Positions 35,182-44,318 of a stretch of 55,433 bases of DNA are shown one piece after another; positions within the stretch are counted from its first letter, which is position 1; each line of letters opens with the position of its first letter. Source of the stretch: Acetobacter conturbans (GTDB lineage Bacteria > Pseudomonadota > Alphaproteobacteria > Acetobacterales > Acetobacteraceae). The position numbers and the translations under genes are program-made. The notes beneath the pieces were generated by a model. That model saw nothing but the letters and a program-made list of their open reading frames with translations, searched no databases and was not told where the DNA came from. The DNA is taken from positions 1-55,433 of the forward strand of contig NZ_WOSY01000015.1 of the NCBI RefSeq assembly GCF_011516755.1, written 5' to 3'.

Positions 35182-35945
35182 CAGGCGCGCCGCTTGCTCC
35201 CGATATCCACGTCACGCGGGATCTGCGTCCGCATCACCTTGGCAGGTATTTCCTCAAGTTCGCCGGGCTTCAGTTCACCAAGCGGGAAGGGGCCATAGGA
35301 TGTGCGGATCAGTCGGCTGACATGGAGGTTCATTGCGACCATGACGCGCCGGATTTCGCGGTTCTTGCCTTCACGCAGCGAAACGGTGAGCCACGCATTG
35401 TCGCCCTTGCGGGAGTCCAGCGCGGCTTCGATCGGGCCGTATTTCACCCCCTCGATCGAGCAGCCCTTCGCCAGTCCGGCCAGCTCCCGCTCGTTCACGG
35501 CACCGAACACACGCACACGATAACGGCGCAACCAACCATTGGAAGGCAGTTCGAGCCTTCGGGCCAGTGCACCGTCATTGGTCAGCAGCAGCAGGCCTTC
35601 GCTGTTCAGGTCGAGCCGTCCGACACTGACAACACGCGGCATGCCTTCAGGCATCTTTTCGAACACGGTCGGACGCCCTTCCGGATCACGGTGCGTCGTC
35701 ACCAGTCCGTCGGGCTTGTGGTAGCGCCAGAGCCGTGTGTGCTCGGGTCCATGGATCAGTTTATCATCCACCGACACTGCATCTGTGGCAGTGACAAATG
35801 TCGCCGGATGTTCGACCACTGCACCGTTCAGCTTGACGCGGCGTTCTGCGATCATTCTCTCGATATCGCGGCGGCTGGCAACGCCGCTGCGCGCCAGCCA
35901 TTTGGCGATCCGGTCGCCACGATCTTCAGTTTTTTCGTTTACCAC
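35181..35945 (-). CDS. RsuA/RluB-family rRNA pseudouridine synthase
   Basis: The protein, 254 residues long, has an N-terminal S4 RNA-binding domain (RIAKWLARSGVASRRDIERMIAERRVKLNG) and a pseudouridine synthase domain with the catalytic aspartate in GRLDLNSEGLLLLTNDG. The later RRVMVAMNLHVSRLIRTSYGPF block is typical. It isomerises a uridine in 23S or 16S rRNA. RluB is the closest guess and the position is not determinable here. The start is a GTG at 35945 that overlaps the end of the upstream hydrolase gene by 7 bases. Confidence 0.92.
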   Translation of the reverse strand: MVNEKTEDRGDRIAKWLARSGVASRRDIERMIAERRVKLNGAVVEHPATFVTATDAVSVDDKLIHGPEHTRLWRYHKPDGLVTTHRDPEGRPTVFEKMPEGMPRVVSVGRLDLNSEGLLLLTNDGALARRLELPSNGWLRRYRVRVFGAVNERELAGLAKGCSIEGVKYGPIEAALDSRKGDNAWLTVSLREGKNREIRRVMVAMNLHVSRLIRTSYGPFPLGELKPGELEEIPAKVMRTQIPRDVDIGSKRRA

Positions 35946-36694
35946 ACACCGTCTCCCGACACTGTTTCATCCTGCGCGGCCTGTATAAAGGCCGCAAACA
36001 ACGCGCTGTCACCCGGATCGATGAGAAATTCCGGATGCCACTGAACCCCCACGCAAAAGCGCGCGGAGGGGTATTCTATCGCCTCGATGATACCATCTTC
36101 CGCTCGGGCGGAGACCCGTGCGCGGCCCGGCGTCCGCACGGCCTGATGGTGCGAGGAATTCACGGCCATCGTACCACGCCCAACGATCTGTCCGAGCAGC
36201 GTATTCTGTTCGATATGCACGATATGCCCGGCCTGATCGCGCGGGTTGGGTTGCTCATGGGGAAGGGCGTCGGGCTGTTCGGTCGAGATGTCCTGTATCA
36301 GCGTTCCCTCCAGCGCGGCCGCCATGAGCTGCATGCCGCCGCAGATGCCAAGCACCGGAATATTGCGCTTCAGCGCAGCTTCAAGGAGCGCCATCTCGGC
36401 GGCTGTCCGGGCTGGCTTCAGCGTGGTGGTGGTTTCCGCGCGGGGCGTCCCATACAGTTTCGGGTCGATATCGAACGCGCCGCCGGTCACGATGAGGGCG
36501 TCTAGACGGGCGACGACCTGTTCGGCAAGACAGGGCGCGTGCGACAGGGCAACAGGCAGGCCACCAGCCTTGACCACAGCTCCCATGTAATTGGCGCGCA
36601 GCGCATACCATGGGAAGGCGGAATACTGACCGGAGCCTCCCGGTTCCTGATCGAGCGTGACGCCGACAAGGGGGAGGGGAGCGAACGAAGACAT
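35939..36694 (-). CDS. Class-I glutamine amidotransferase-like hydrolase (peptidase C26, PuuD-like)
   Basis: This cytosolic hydrolase of 251 residues has the class-I amidotransferase catalytic triad: the nucleophile in VLGICGGMQLM, and His and Glu in VGVQWHPEF. The family includes PuuD, which hydrolyses gamma-glutamyl-GABA, and similar gamma-glutamyl hydrolases. The substrate cannot be told from the sequence. An IVTGGAFDIDPKLYG segment matches the family. It is the first gene of the minus-strand operon leading into the pseudouridine synthase, with a 7-base overlap. Confidence 0.88.
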   Translation of the reverse strand: MSSFAPLPLVGVTLDQEPGGSGQYSAFPWYALRANYMGAVVKAGGLPVALSHAPCLAEQVVARLDALIVTGGAFDIDPKLYGTPRAETTTTLKPARTAAEMALLEAALKRNIPVLGICGGMQLMAAALEGTLIQDISTEQPDALPHEQPNPRDQAGHIVHIEQNTLLGQIVGRGTMAVNSSHHQAVRTPGRARVSARAEDGIIEAIEYPSARFCVGVQWHPEFLIDPGDSALFAAFIQAAQDETVSGDGVW

Positions 36695-36755
36695 GCGCTC
36701 CCCTTAGAATAAACGCGGGCTGGCGTATATGCCCGCGTGACCGGGAGACCGTGTC

Positions 36756-36884
36756 TTATCGCGTGGTATGACTCATCCGCTCGACCTTGACGGGCGCGGG
36801 CGCGAATTTTGACGTGAAATGATCGGAGGCGGCAAATGCGAAGCCGAGTGTTGCGGCGGCAAGAACCAGTGTCAGACTCTGCAT
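36756..36884 (-). CDS. Small hydrophobic protein of 42 residues
   Basis: This short frame begins at ATG 36884 with GAGG a few bases upstream and ends at TAA 36756-36758. The peptide starts with a hydrophobic segment (LTLVLAAATLGFAFAA at about residues 4-19), followed by a charged tail. It resembles a small membrane or exported protein. It lies in the 36695-37113 interval that otherwise has no gene. Confidence 0.5.
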   Translation of the reverse strand: MQSLTLVLAAATLGFAFAASDHFTSKFAPAPVKVERMSHTTR

Positions 36885-37113
36885 GACGTCCTCTCTTCCG
36901 CTTACAGGCCGGTCTCCCCATGAGCCCGGCGAACGGTTGGCCTGAAGTAATTTTTTCTTCACTTCGCCGTATGGCGGCTGAATAATTGTTACAGGCTGAT
37001 GAAACACACTGTGACAGATGGAAAGTTGAGGAATCAAGGAAAAACCGTGGCAATCCGACATTTTTTTGCCATGAAAAGAGGGCGTCGAGTATGAAGCGTT
37101 GAAACAGAACGTG

Positions 37114-37605
37114 ATGAGCGAAGATTGTACGAGAAATCCCGGCGGGATAACCCCTTGTGTTGCAATGGAAACGGCGCTTATCGCGGCCTGTTCCGCCGCC
37201 GCACGCGGAGAAGTGCCGGTGGGGGCCGTCGTTCTCGATGGAAACGGTGTTCCGCTGGCCATTGCCGGTAACGAAGTGGAACAGACCCACGATGCCTCGG
37301 CCCATGCCGAGTTGCTGGCGATGAAACGGGCTGCGCAGGCGCGCGGGACGACCCGCCTTGAGGATTGCACGCTCGTCGTCACGCTGGAGCCCTGTCCGAT
37401 GTGCGCCGCCGCCGCCGTGCATTTCCGCGTCCGGCTCGTGGTTTTCGGTGCCTATGACCCAAAGGGCGGCGGAATCACCCACGGCCCCCGGGTGATTGAC
37501 CATCCCGCCTGCATGCGGCGCCCCGAGATCATCGGTGGTGTGCGGGAGACAGAAGCCGCCGGATTGCTCCGGTCTTTTTTTCGCGCACTCCGCGGCGCTG
37601 GCTGA
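37114..37605 (+). CDS. tadA: tRNA-specific adenosine deaminase
   Basis: TadA converts the wobble adenosine of tRNA-Arg to inosine. The protein has the deaminase motifs: SAHAELLAM (zinc ligand H and catalytic E) and EPCPMCAAA (two cysteine ligands). GEVPVGAVVLDG in the N-terminal part is typical. The ATG at 37114 is chosen (163 residues). The ATG at 37165, which starts close to the family norm, or a TTG at 37099 cannot be excluded. It is a single gene on the plus strand before degP. Confidence 0.93.
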   Translation: MSEDCTRNPGGITPCVAMETALIAACSAAARGEVPVGAVVLDGNGVPLAIAGNEVEQTHDASAHAELLAMKRAAQARGTTRLEDCTLVVTLEPCPMCAAAAVHFRVRLVVFGAYDPKGGGITHGPRVIDHPACMRRPEIIGGVRETEAAGLLRSFFRALRGAG

Positions 37606-37775
37606 TCAGGGTTCCCAGCTAACGCAGGTTTCATCCCGCCGTATGGCTGGTGTTTGACGCGTGCAGGCAATTTCCCTTTCGTATCAAGGAGACGGATTGC
37701 CCTCGCTGCCGTCTCCCCCCATCATCGGCGCGGGCCGCACAGGCGGTCCGGTTCAAGGGATTTATCGGAACAGAC

Positions 37776-39329
37776 ATGCCATTACAGAATTCGTCGATCC
37801 GCCAGACCCGCAAACGTTTCATGACGACAGCCGCCGCTCTTGCCGGTCTTGGCGTCGTCGCGTTTGCATCGCCACTCGCGTCGGACCTTGTACCGTCCGC
37901 GCTGGCTGACACTCCAGGCCCCATTCAGCCAACAAGCCCGAACCGGACAATCCCCGACTTCGTCACCCTCGTGAAACAGGTGAAGCCGGCGGTCGTGTCC
38001 ATCACGGCGATGATTCGTCCGGATTCGGTCGGGGAGGGTGAAGAGCAGGGCATGCAGCAGCAGTCGCCTTTCCCGTTTCCGTTTCCCTTCCAGATGATGC
38101 CGCAGCAGCGTCAGCCGGTGGAAGCGCGTGGTTCCGGCTTCATCATTTCCGGTGATGGTTATGTCGTGACCAACAACCATGTCGTCAAAGGCGCGACCAA
38201 GGTGACGGCCACGCTTGATGATGGCACGACCCTTCAGGCGCGTGTGGTCGGTCGCGATCCCAAGACCGACATCGCGCTGCTGAAGCTGAACAGCACGAAA
38301 AAACTGGCGTTCATCGAACTGGGCGAGTCCGACGATGTCCAGCCGGGCGAATGGGTCATCGCCGTTGGCAACCCCTATGGTCTGGGCGGCACGGTGACGG
38401 CGGGAATCATCTCGGCGCTGGGTCGCGACATCGGCGACGGTCCCTATGACAATTTCTTTCAGGTCGATGCGCCGATCAATCGCGGCAACTCCGGCGGTCC
38501 GCTCATCACGCAGGATGGCAAAGTCATCGGCGTGAACACCGCCATTTTCTCACCATCGGGTGGCTCGATCGGCATTGGCTTCGCTATTCCGTCGGATATC
38601 GTGAAAACGGTCGTCACGCAGTTGCAGAAGACCGGTCACGTGACCCGTGGTTATCTCGGTGTCGAGGCACAGGTCATTTCGCAGTCGATGGCGAGTGCAC
38701 TCAATCTCAAGCCTGCCAGCCCCGATGCGCCTCCGGCAGGAGCGCTGGTTGCGAACATCACGCCTGACAGTCCGGCGGCCAAGGGTGGCATCAAGGCGGG
38801 AGACGTCATCGTCAAGCTGAACGGCAAAGCGGTCGAGACACCGCATACGCTTGCCGTGAAAGTGGCTTCCATCGCACCGGGAACGGATGCGACGGTGACC
38901 GTGCTGCGCAATGGCGTGCAGAAGGATCTCACCGTTCATATCGTGAACCAGTCCACCGCAAGTAATGCGACGGGCGGTGGGGCCGGGGCTCACGGCGAGA
39001 AGATCGGTGTTTCGCTGTCGCCGCTGACCAGTGACATGCGTCAGCAGCTCGGCCTCGACCACTCGGTTCACGGTGTTGTGGTCTCCGATGTGCAGCCGGG
39101 CTCGCCCGCCGATCAGGCTGGCCTGCGTCCCGGTGATGTGATTCAGGCCGTGGGTGAGCAGGCGGTGGACACGCCTTCTGCAACCGTGACCGCCGTGACC
39201 GCCGCCCTGAAGGCGCGCCACGCCGTGCTCCTGCGGATCCTGCGTGAAGGACAGTCGCTGTTCGTGGCGATTTCTCTTGATGGCAGCTCGGATAATGCTC
39301 CGGCATCGCCCGACGACGATAACCAGTAA
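37776..39329 (+). CDS. degP: DegP/HtrA-family periplasmic serine protease
   Basis: This Do-type protease/chaperone, 517 residues, clears or refolds misfolded periplasmic proteins. After a signal peptide (residues about 16-44) comes a trypsin-like domain with the triad in NNHVV (His), DPKTDIALLK (Asp) and RGNSGGPL (Ser). Two PDZ domains follow (MASALNLKPASPDAPPAG and IGVSLSPLTSD regions). A glutamine- and proline-rich loop lies near residue 100. Alternative starts upstream, to 37650, would add an N-terminus that does not look like a signal peptide. MucD/DegQ are close relatives. A strong terminator follows. Confidence 0.92.
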   Translation: MPLQNSSIRQTRKRFMTTAAALAGLGVVAFASPLASDLVPSALADTPGPIQPTSPNRTIPDFVTLVKQVKPAVVSITAMIRPDSVGEGEEQGMQQQSPFPFPFPFQMMPQQRQPVEARGSGFIISGDGYVVTNNHVVKGATKVTATLDDGTTLQARVVGRDPKTDIALLKLNSTKKLAFIELGESDDVQPGEWVIAVGNPYGLGGTVTAGIISALGRDIGDGPYDNFFQVDAPINRGNSGGPLITQDGKVIGVNTAIFSPSGGSIGIGFAIPSDIVKTVVTQLQKTGHVTRGYLGVEAQVISQSMASALNLKPASPDAPPAGALVANITPDSPAAKGGIKAGDVIVKLNGKAVETPHTLAVKVASIAPGTDATVTVLRNGVQKDLTVHIVNQSTASNATGGGAGAHGEKIGVSLSPLTSDMRQQLGLDHSVHGVVVSDVQPGSPADQAGLRPGDVIQAVGEQAVDTPSATVTAVTAALKARHAVLLRILREGQSLFVAISLDGSSDNAPASPDDDNQ

Positions 39330-39406
39330 TGCATCTGGGCTCTGTTCATTGATCGTTGCAGGCGGTCAATGAACCCGGTCGCGAACATTGTTTCAGGTCA
39401 GAAAAT

Positions 39407-39440
39407 AAAAAGGCACCCCCGGTAAGGAGGTGCCTTTTTT
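39407..39440. terminator. Bidirectional rho-independent terminator
   Basis: AAAAAGGCACC at 39407-39417 pairs with GGTGCCTTTTT at 39429-39439, with U-runs available on both strands. It separates the convergent degP and MFS genes. Confidence 0.88.
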
Positions 39441-39492
39441 ATTTTCGTGGGATCACCCGCAAACAGATGGGGCCTTTTTTCGCTTTCGACTC

Positions 39493-40749
39493 TCAATGAT
39501 GGTCGTCTGATTCCGAAAGCCGCCATGGGAAAGCCTGTGGGCTGCACAGGGAAATCAGGAGAGCGGAGATGATCACGACGAGCGCGACGGGCGTCAGGAC
39601 ATTGAAGCCCATTGACGAGAGCACCTGACCGCCGAGGGCCGATCCCAGAAGGATTCCCACATTGCTCGCGCTGTTGATGGCGGCGCCAGCCACGTCTGGT
39701 CGTGTGGCGTTGGCCCGGATGGCTCCTGACATCACAAAGGGAACGATGGCGGAGAAACCGATGCACCATATGGCGATGGCCACCACGCACTGCCATCCCG
39801 ACAGCACATGCCCATACATTAGCCCCATGCCGATCAGCATGAAGATGCCGCTGGACAGCAGACCCCCTGCCGGCCAGCGATCGACTGTCAGGCCCGAAAG
39901 CCATAGTCCAAGGATGCTCAGGCTGCCGGTGATGAGCAGGGCGATGCTCAACTCACTCTCGACAAGGCCATGATCGAGAAGAAGCGGCGTGACATAGGTA
40001 TAGAGAAGGTTGTGAGCCAGAAAGAAGATGGCATCGACCAGAACGACGAGCAGGAAACTACGCATTGCCGTGCCTGAACGCATGGAGGGAACCCCGCCCG
40101 GCGTGGCAGGTGAAGTGGCGACGCGGGGCAGCGCAACGGCGACGCAGACCAGCAGCAGCGTCGTTAGTCCCGTCATGATAAGCATGGCGACGCGCCAGTT
40201 GGTGAAATGACCGATGGCGGCGGACCCCGGCACGCCCAGAATCGCGCCGAGCGATGTGCCGCCATAAACGAAGGCAATCGCGCGTCCCGTCATCTTGGCC
40301 GGGACCAGTCGGGCGGCGTAGGCCGCGACAACAGACATGAGCACGGCATGGGCTGTGCCGCCGATCATACGCCCAAGGCACAGGATCAGAAACGTCGGGG
40401 CGAGCGCCACGGTCACGTTGGACACCATATAGCCCCCAAGCGACACAAGCATCAGCAGTTTCCGGTCAATGCCGCCGGTGATGATGGTCAGGGGAACCGC
40501 TCCGAACGCGACCATGAGCGCAAAGGCGCTGATGGCCAGCCCGGCGGAGCCTGTCTTGATATGAAATGTCTGGGCCATGTCGATCAGGAGGCCAACTGGC
40601 GCCACCTCACTGGTCAGGGCGGTGAAGGTGCATGCGAACAATGCACACAGGCCGACGATGGCAGAGCCCGGAAGGGATTTGAAAAGCATATTGCCCTTGA
40701 ACGAAAACTTGAAACCAAAAGTTTCAGGGATGGAGACAGATTCAGCCAT
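39493..40749 (-). CDS. MFS transporter, probably drug or sugar efflux
   Basis: This inner-membrane protein of 418 residues has twelve hydrophobic segments. An MFS-type loop carries GGIDRKLLMLVSLGG (the motif-A position between segments 2 and 3) and RMIGGTAHAVLMSVVAAYAARLVP. It resembles the AraJ/arabinose efflux family of proton-driven exporters. The exported compound is unknown. An in-frame ATG at 40689, with AAGGGC just upstream, might be the true start. It lies after the short membrane-protein gene on the same strand, about 105 bases apart. Confidence 0.83.
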   Translation of the reverse strand: MAESVSIPETFGFKFSFKGNMLFKSLPGSAIVGLCALFACTFTALTSEVAPVGLLIDMAQTFHIKTGSAGLAISAFALMVAFGAVPLTIITGGIDRKLLMLVSLGGYMVSNVTVALAPTFLILCLGRMIGGTAHAVLMSVVAAYAARLVPAKMTGRAIAFVYGGTSLGAILGVPGSAAIGHFTNWRVAMLIMTGLTTLLLVCVAVALPRVATSPATPGGVPSMRSGTAMRSFLLVVLVDAIFFLAHNLLYTYVTPLLLDHGLVESELSIALLITGSLSILGLWLSGLTVDRWPAGGLLSSGIFMLIGMGLMYGHVLSGWQCVVAIAIWCIGFSAIVPFVMSGAIRANATRPDVAGAAINSASNVGILLGSALGGQVLSSMGFNVLTPVALVVIISALLISLCSPQAFPWRLSESDDHH

Positions 40750-40854
40750 ACCCCAACATGGTGGAAGATTCGTGTGTTGTTTTCGTACAGGCTCAATGTG
40801 AAAGCGGTGAACATCTCTGGCGCACGGATATGGGCCAGAGTTTCCTCGGAAAAG

Positions 40855-41094
40855 TCAGGATTTTCCGGGCTGCGATGATGACTCGGCTGACCAGTGCTGG
40901 AGCGCGTTTTTTAGCAACGTGGATGCAGGAATATCCTTCTCCGAGCCCGGCAGAACGAACGTCACTGTTGCCCAGATCACCACAAGCAGCGCCGCTGCCG
41001 CGATATAAGGCACGAAGGACGGTTCCTTCATGGGAGGACGTTTTGCCCCCCCTACTTCATTCGGCTGGCTGAAAATCGATTCAGGCTTGTCCAT
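40855..41094 (-). CDS. Small single-pass membrane protein of 79 residues
   Basis: The peptide has one hydrophobic segment at about residues 29-49 ([22 protein letters not shown]) between a short polar N-terminus and a helical tail. The frame starts within the last 14 bases of thyX, so it may be translationally coupled to it. No family is recognised. It is likely real given its membrane character and overlap, but modest in confidence. Confidence 0.5.
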   Translation of the reverse strand: MDKPESIFSQPNEVGGAKRPPMKEPSFVPYIAAAALLVVIWATVTFVLPGSEKDIPASTLLKNALQHWSAESSSQPGKS

Positions 41095-41995
41095 GCAGCA
41101 CCGACTGGAACTCGTCCCACTCCCGGCGTGACAGACCGGAGCTTTCCTGCGTGATGGTCTCGCCCGCCAGCATCCGGCGCAGAAGCGAGATCATCGTGGC
41201 GGAAAACGTGACGGCGCCGACGCGATATTCCTTGAACGCCTCGGCTGCGATCGGCACCCATGCCTGCATGATATCCAGCATGATCTGGGCGTAGACGCGG
41301 ATTTCATACTGCGCGTGCGGGTCGATGCGCAGGGACAGGAAATGCATCAGGTTGTGCAGATCGACCTTCCAGTACCACTGGGTATAGGTGTTCAGCGTCA
41401 GGTTCATCCGCGCCAGTTCGCGCGCCAGCCCGGGGCCGTTATCCGTGTCCAGCAGGTTTTCGTAGGTGTCGTAGCAGCGGATGGCATCATCGCGCAGCAG
41501 GTTCAGCACCTTCGCGGAATTCTCGGCGTCCAGAACATCGCCGCGTCCTTGCCGGTTGCTCGCGCTCTGCGCCGCCATATGTTCCGGCGCGGGCAGATAG
41601 AACTCCCGGTCGAGGATGGAATAGCGGGCGGAATATTCGTTCACGTTGGCCGTGCGGTGGCGAATCCACTGGCGGGCGATGAAGATCGGCAGCTTGATGT
41701 GAAGTTTGATCTCGCACATTTCGAACGGGGTCGAATGGCGGTGTCGCATCAGATAGCGGATCAGGCCGGTGTCTTCCGACACCTTCCGGGTGCCACGGCC
41801 GTAGGACACGCGCGCCGCCTGCACGATGGCCGCGTCATCGCCCATATAATCGATCACACGGACGAAGCCGTGGTCCAGAACCGGGTAGGCCTTGAAGAGA
41901 ATCTCTTCCAGTGCCGGAACGGTCGGGCGTCTGGTCTCGGTCGTCGTCTGGCCATGCTCTTCGATTTCGGTGCGCTGCGCGTCGGTCAGGGGCAT
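41081..41995 (-). CDS. thyX: Flavin-dependent thymidylate synthase
   Basis: ThyX makes dTMP from dUMP using methylenetetrahydrofolate and FAD/NADPH. The 304-residue protein shows the ThyX motif [15 protein letters not shown], plus FARQWIRH-type context ([12 protein letters not shown]) and [13 protein letters not shown]. The ATG at 41995 (MPLTDAQR) is preferred over an upstream reading to 42070 with no homologous sequence. The gene is divergent from the CPBP protease gene and overlaps the small membrane-protein gene by 14 bases. Confidence 0.94.
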   Translation of the reverse strand: MPLTDAQRTEIEEHGQTTTETRRPTVPALEEILFKAYPVLDHGFVRVIDYMGDDAAIVQAARVSYGRGTRKVSEDTGLIRYLMRHRHSTPFEMCEIKLHIKLPIFIARQWIRHRTANVNEYSARYSILDREFYLPAPEHMAAQSASNRQGRGDVLDAENSAKVLNLLRDDAIRCYDTYENLLDTDNGPGLARELARMNLTLNTYTQWYWKVDLHNLMHFLSLRIDPHAQYEIRVYAQIMLDIMQAWVPIAAEAFKEYRVGAVTFSATMISLLRRMLAGETITQESSGLSRREWDEFQSVLHGQA

Positions 41996-42167
41996 GGTCA
42001 ATCTGGCCTTGTGTCTGAAACTGAAATGGCGGCCGCAAGGTCCGCAATGGCTTGGCGTGTCGTCTAGCACAGGGCGAGCACGGCATGGAACGGCCTCGGC
42101 ACGCGGACGATACGAATGAGTGCGAAACGAAGGAAGGAGGGGGTGCCTTTTCCCCTATAAAGACGGA

Positions 42168-42821
42168 ATGGCTTCTTTTTCTTCTGGCGGGGTTCCGCCC
42201 GTGCGCTCCATGCGGCTTTTCGCCGAGTTCCTGCTTGTCTTTGTCTGCGGCCCCCTGCTCGTGCTCGCGTTCCACAAGGCAGGCGTTCTGTTCGGTTTGC
42301 TATGGGGTGCGGCTCTGCTCATCTGGCTGGTGGGGAAGCAACAGAAGCCCGAGCCGCACGACAGGAAACGGGAGCTCAGGGAGATTGCGCTTCGCTTCCT
42401 TGTGCTAGCGCCGATGATCACGGTGCTGACATGGGTGATATGGCCGCAGACTTTCCTGCAACTCCCTCGCCAGCGGCCCCTTTTCTGGCTCATCATCATG
42501 GTTCTTTACCCGCTGCTGTCGGTGTGGCCGCAGGAAATGCTTTATCGCCGTTTTCTGTTCACCCGTTACGCACCGCTATTTCGTTCACGGTCGGCTCTGG
42601 TGCTGGCGAGCGCTGTCAGCTTTGGGTTTGCCCATGTCATTTTCCTTAACGGGGTCGCCGTGGGCATGACGCTTATCGGTGGTTTTCTGTTCGCACGGGA
42701 TTACGCGCGGCATCGATCACTCTTCCTGGCCTGTGTGGAACACAGTCTTTATGGCTGCCTCGTGTTTACCCTGGGGCTGGGGCGGTTTTTCTATACGGGG
42801 GCTGCCTGGCATGGGCACTGA
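42168..42821 (+). CDS. CPBP-family intramembrane metalloprotease
   Basis: The membrane protein, 217 residues, has several hydrophobic segments and the CPBP/Abi signature: QEMLYRRF (the EExxxR-type motif with Q in the first place) and a later SFGFAHVIFL histidine, with a third motif near VEHSLYG. CPBP proteins are glutamic intramembrane proteases, some linked to bacteriocin immunity or prenyl-protein processing. Here no partner is seen. ATG 42168 is chosen. ATG 42210 is close to the first hydrophobic segment and also plausible. The last 105 bases overlap in antisense the end of the neighbouring minus-strand gene. Confidence 0.8.
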   Translation: MASFSSGGVPPVRSMRLFAEFLLVFVCGPLLVLAFHKAGVLFGLLWGAALLIWLVGKQQKPEPHDRKRELREIALRFLVLAPMITVLTWVIWPQTFLQLPRQRPLFWLIIMVLYPLLSVWPQEMLYRRFLFTRYAPLFRSRSALVLASAVSFGFAHVIFLNGVAVGMTLIGGFLFARDYARHRSLFLACVEHSLYGCLVFTLGLGRFFYTGAAWHGH

Positions 42822-43742
42822 ACGGGGAGCGTGGGCCGGAGGAAGACGCAGACTGATCTTGAACATTTCCGAGGGATAGAGAAGAGCTGAACGCGGTTTT
42901 TCCGGGTCATAAATGACCGTGGCGTTTTGCCGTAGTTTCCGTAGAGTATCATTTCCCTGATCGGGTAAGTTGATCAATGGGAATGTGGGTCGAATCATTC
43001 TGACCCGTCCATCCTGATCGGCATACGCGCACCAGATCTTCAAATGGCGTGCTTTGTTTTTCCAGACGATACGGGAGTAGGTCACAAGCCCGGCTGTCGC
43101 ATTGCCCCATGCGAGGAGCTTCCTTTCCTTTCGCCACATCAAAATGGTGAGGTACAGGCTGCCAGCTGTCACAAAACCAGAGATGCCGATCAGAGAGGCA
43201 AGGACCTCAATAAACTGAGTTTTCCGGTGCGCGATATCGAAGTTCAGTTGGTTTTCTTCAGGATTTGCTGGCAAATATATGATTATGACAGCTTCCCCCA
43301 CTCTTTCGCGGCAGGTGGATGTCAGGCTCTGACTTTGTTTGCCATGAACGGTTTTTCCATCCACCGTGGAGAACACGTAGTTTAACAGGCATCTTCTATG
43401 TCCGCGGTCGCTAACGAGTTGCGCGTGTTCTACCCGGCCAGTCGCTGTTTTCGCGCTTTTTTGCCAATGATTGAGCGAAAAATATTCACCGCAGAGTAAG
43501 CCAGCGATGGGTATCAACCCCACCAAAAGCATGGCACCTAAAGCCCACCCTGCATCTTTGTTAACCCGTCGGCTGACTACGTTGCGCGGGCGCGGGCCAT
43601 TGAGTTCGTTCGGGCTGCTCCATGAAAGTGCCGTCAGGCGCCCGGGATCAGGCTTGTGTTTCGGTCCGAAAAAATGACTGAAGAGCCTCACCCCACCATT
43701 AATCTGCCTCTGAAAGCCGCCGGCAGTCATGATCCCGTGCAT
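42717..43742 (-). CDS. Uncharacterised membrane protein, DUF3592-like
   Basis: The 341-residue protein has two clear hydrophobic segments (ALGAMLLVGLIPIAGLLCG near residue 68 and FIEVLASLIGISGFVTAGSLYLTILMW near residue 180). A polar domain sits between them with TATGRVEHAQLVSDRGHRRCLLNYVFSTVDGKTVHG. This resembles DUF3592 proteins, whose function is unknown. The C-terminal part is a cytosolic domain. It starts close to the ssrA region and its end overlaps the CPBP gene antisense by 105 bases. Confidence 0.65.
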   Translation of the reverse strand: MHGIMTAGGFQRQINGGVRLFSHFFGPKHKPDPGRLTALSWSSPNELNGPRPRNVVSRRVNKDAGWALGAMLLVGLIPIAGLLCGEYFSLNHWQKSAKTATGRVEHAQLVSDRGHRRCLLNYVFSTVDGKTVHGKQSQSLTSTCRERVGEAVIIIYLPANPEENQLNFDIAHRKTQFIEVLASLIGISGFVTAGSLYLTILMWRKERKLLAWGNATAGLVTYSRIVWKNKARHLKIWCAYADQDGRVRMIRPTFPLINLPDQGNDTLRKLRQNATVIYDPEKPRSALLYPSEMFKISLRLPPAHAPRSVPMPGSPRIEKPPQPQGKHEAAIKTVFHTGQEE

Positions 43743-43787
43743 TTCCTATGGGGGTGAATGAAAAATAGTGGGGGTAAATCGATGGTA

Positions 43788-44150
43788 AGCCAAGGGGGAG
43801 GTAGGGATATGCTCCAGAAAGACCTTGCGGAAAGAAACCGGTCTCCTTATCTTCACCGGTGCAGGAGGGTTTCGGCCCTTGGCTATGGCGATAAACGGAA
43901 CGTAGAATAAGCGTTGTGGACCCGGGGGCGGTACCCGGCGTCTCCACCATAAACCTTCCCGGCTCGTTCGGGATTGTGGGGACGAAACAGGCTCGACACG
44001 CGTGGTAAAGACCTTCCTTTTGCCCGGTATTGTACCACCGTCATCGGGCTATATTACAAGTGCCAACGATAACTCAGAGGTGCTCGCTGTCGCTGCATAA
44101 GCGATAAGCGCGGTTCGGGAGGGCACCGGGCAACAGAAGCTCTCCCACCT
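43788..44150 (+). ncRNA. ssrA: Circularly permuted two-piece transfer-messenger RNA
   Basis: The acceptor piece comes first and ends in GTCTCCACCA at 43940-43949. After a 27-base gap the coding piece begins with TGGGGACGAAACAGGCTCGA at 43977. The acceptor stem 5' strand at 43977-43983 (TGGGGAC) pairs with GTCTCCA at 43940-43946. The tag frame at 44062-44100 reads ANDNSEVLAVAA followed by TAA, a typical alphaproteobacterial degradation tag. The inverted repeat AGCCAAGGG/CCCTTGGCT (43788-43796, 43876-43884) closes the acceptor piece. tmRNA rescues stalled ribosomes and tags the peptide for degradation. Ends are approximate. A spurious minus-strand frame over it is not a gene. Confidence 0.93.
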
Positions 44151-44318
44151 TACTTTTCTCCCACAGATCATGCTTCACCTCTCCGTGAGAGGATGTCATG
44201 CGCGGCGGCTTGCCTTCGTGCAGTCTTTGCCGCATCCATGGCCGCGATGTAACGTTAGATAAACGCATGGGTGTAATCCCATTGCATCGTAATGTGGCAG
44301 CAGACGAGGGATTTTTCC

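Noticed and set aside
43699..43950. Minus-strand frame of 83 codons starting MVETPGTAPGS
   Set aside because: It lies on the complement of the tmRNA acceptor piece. The CCA end and T-arm explain the sequence, so it is not a gene.
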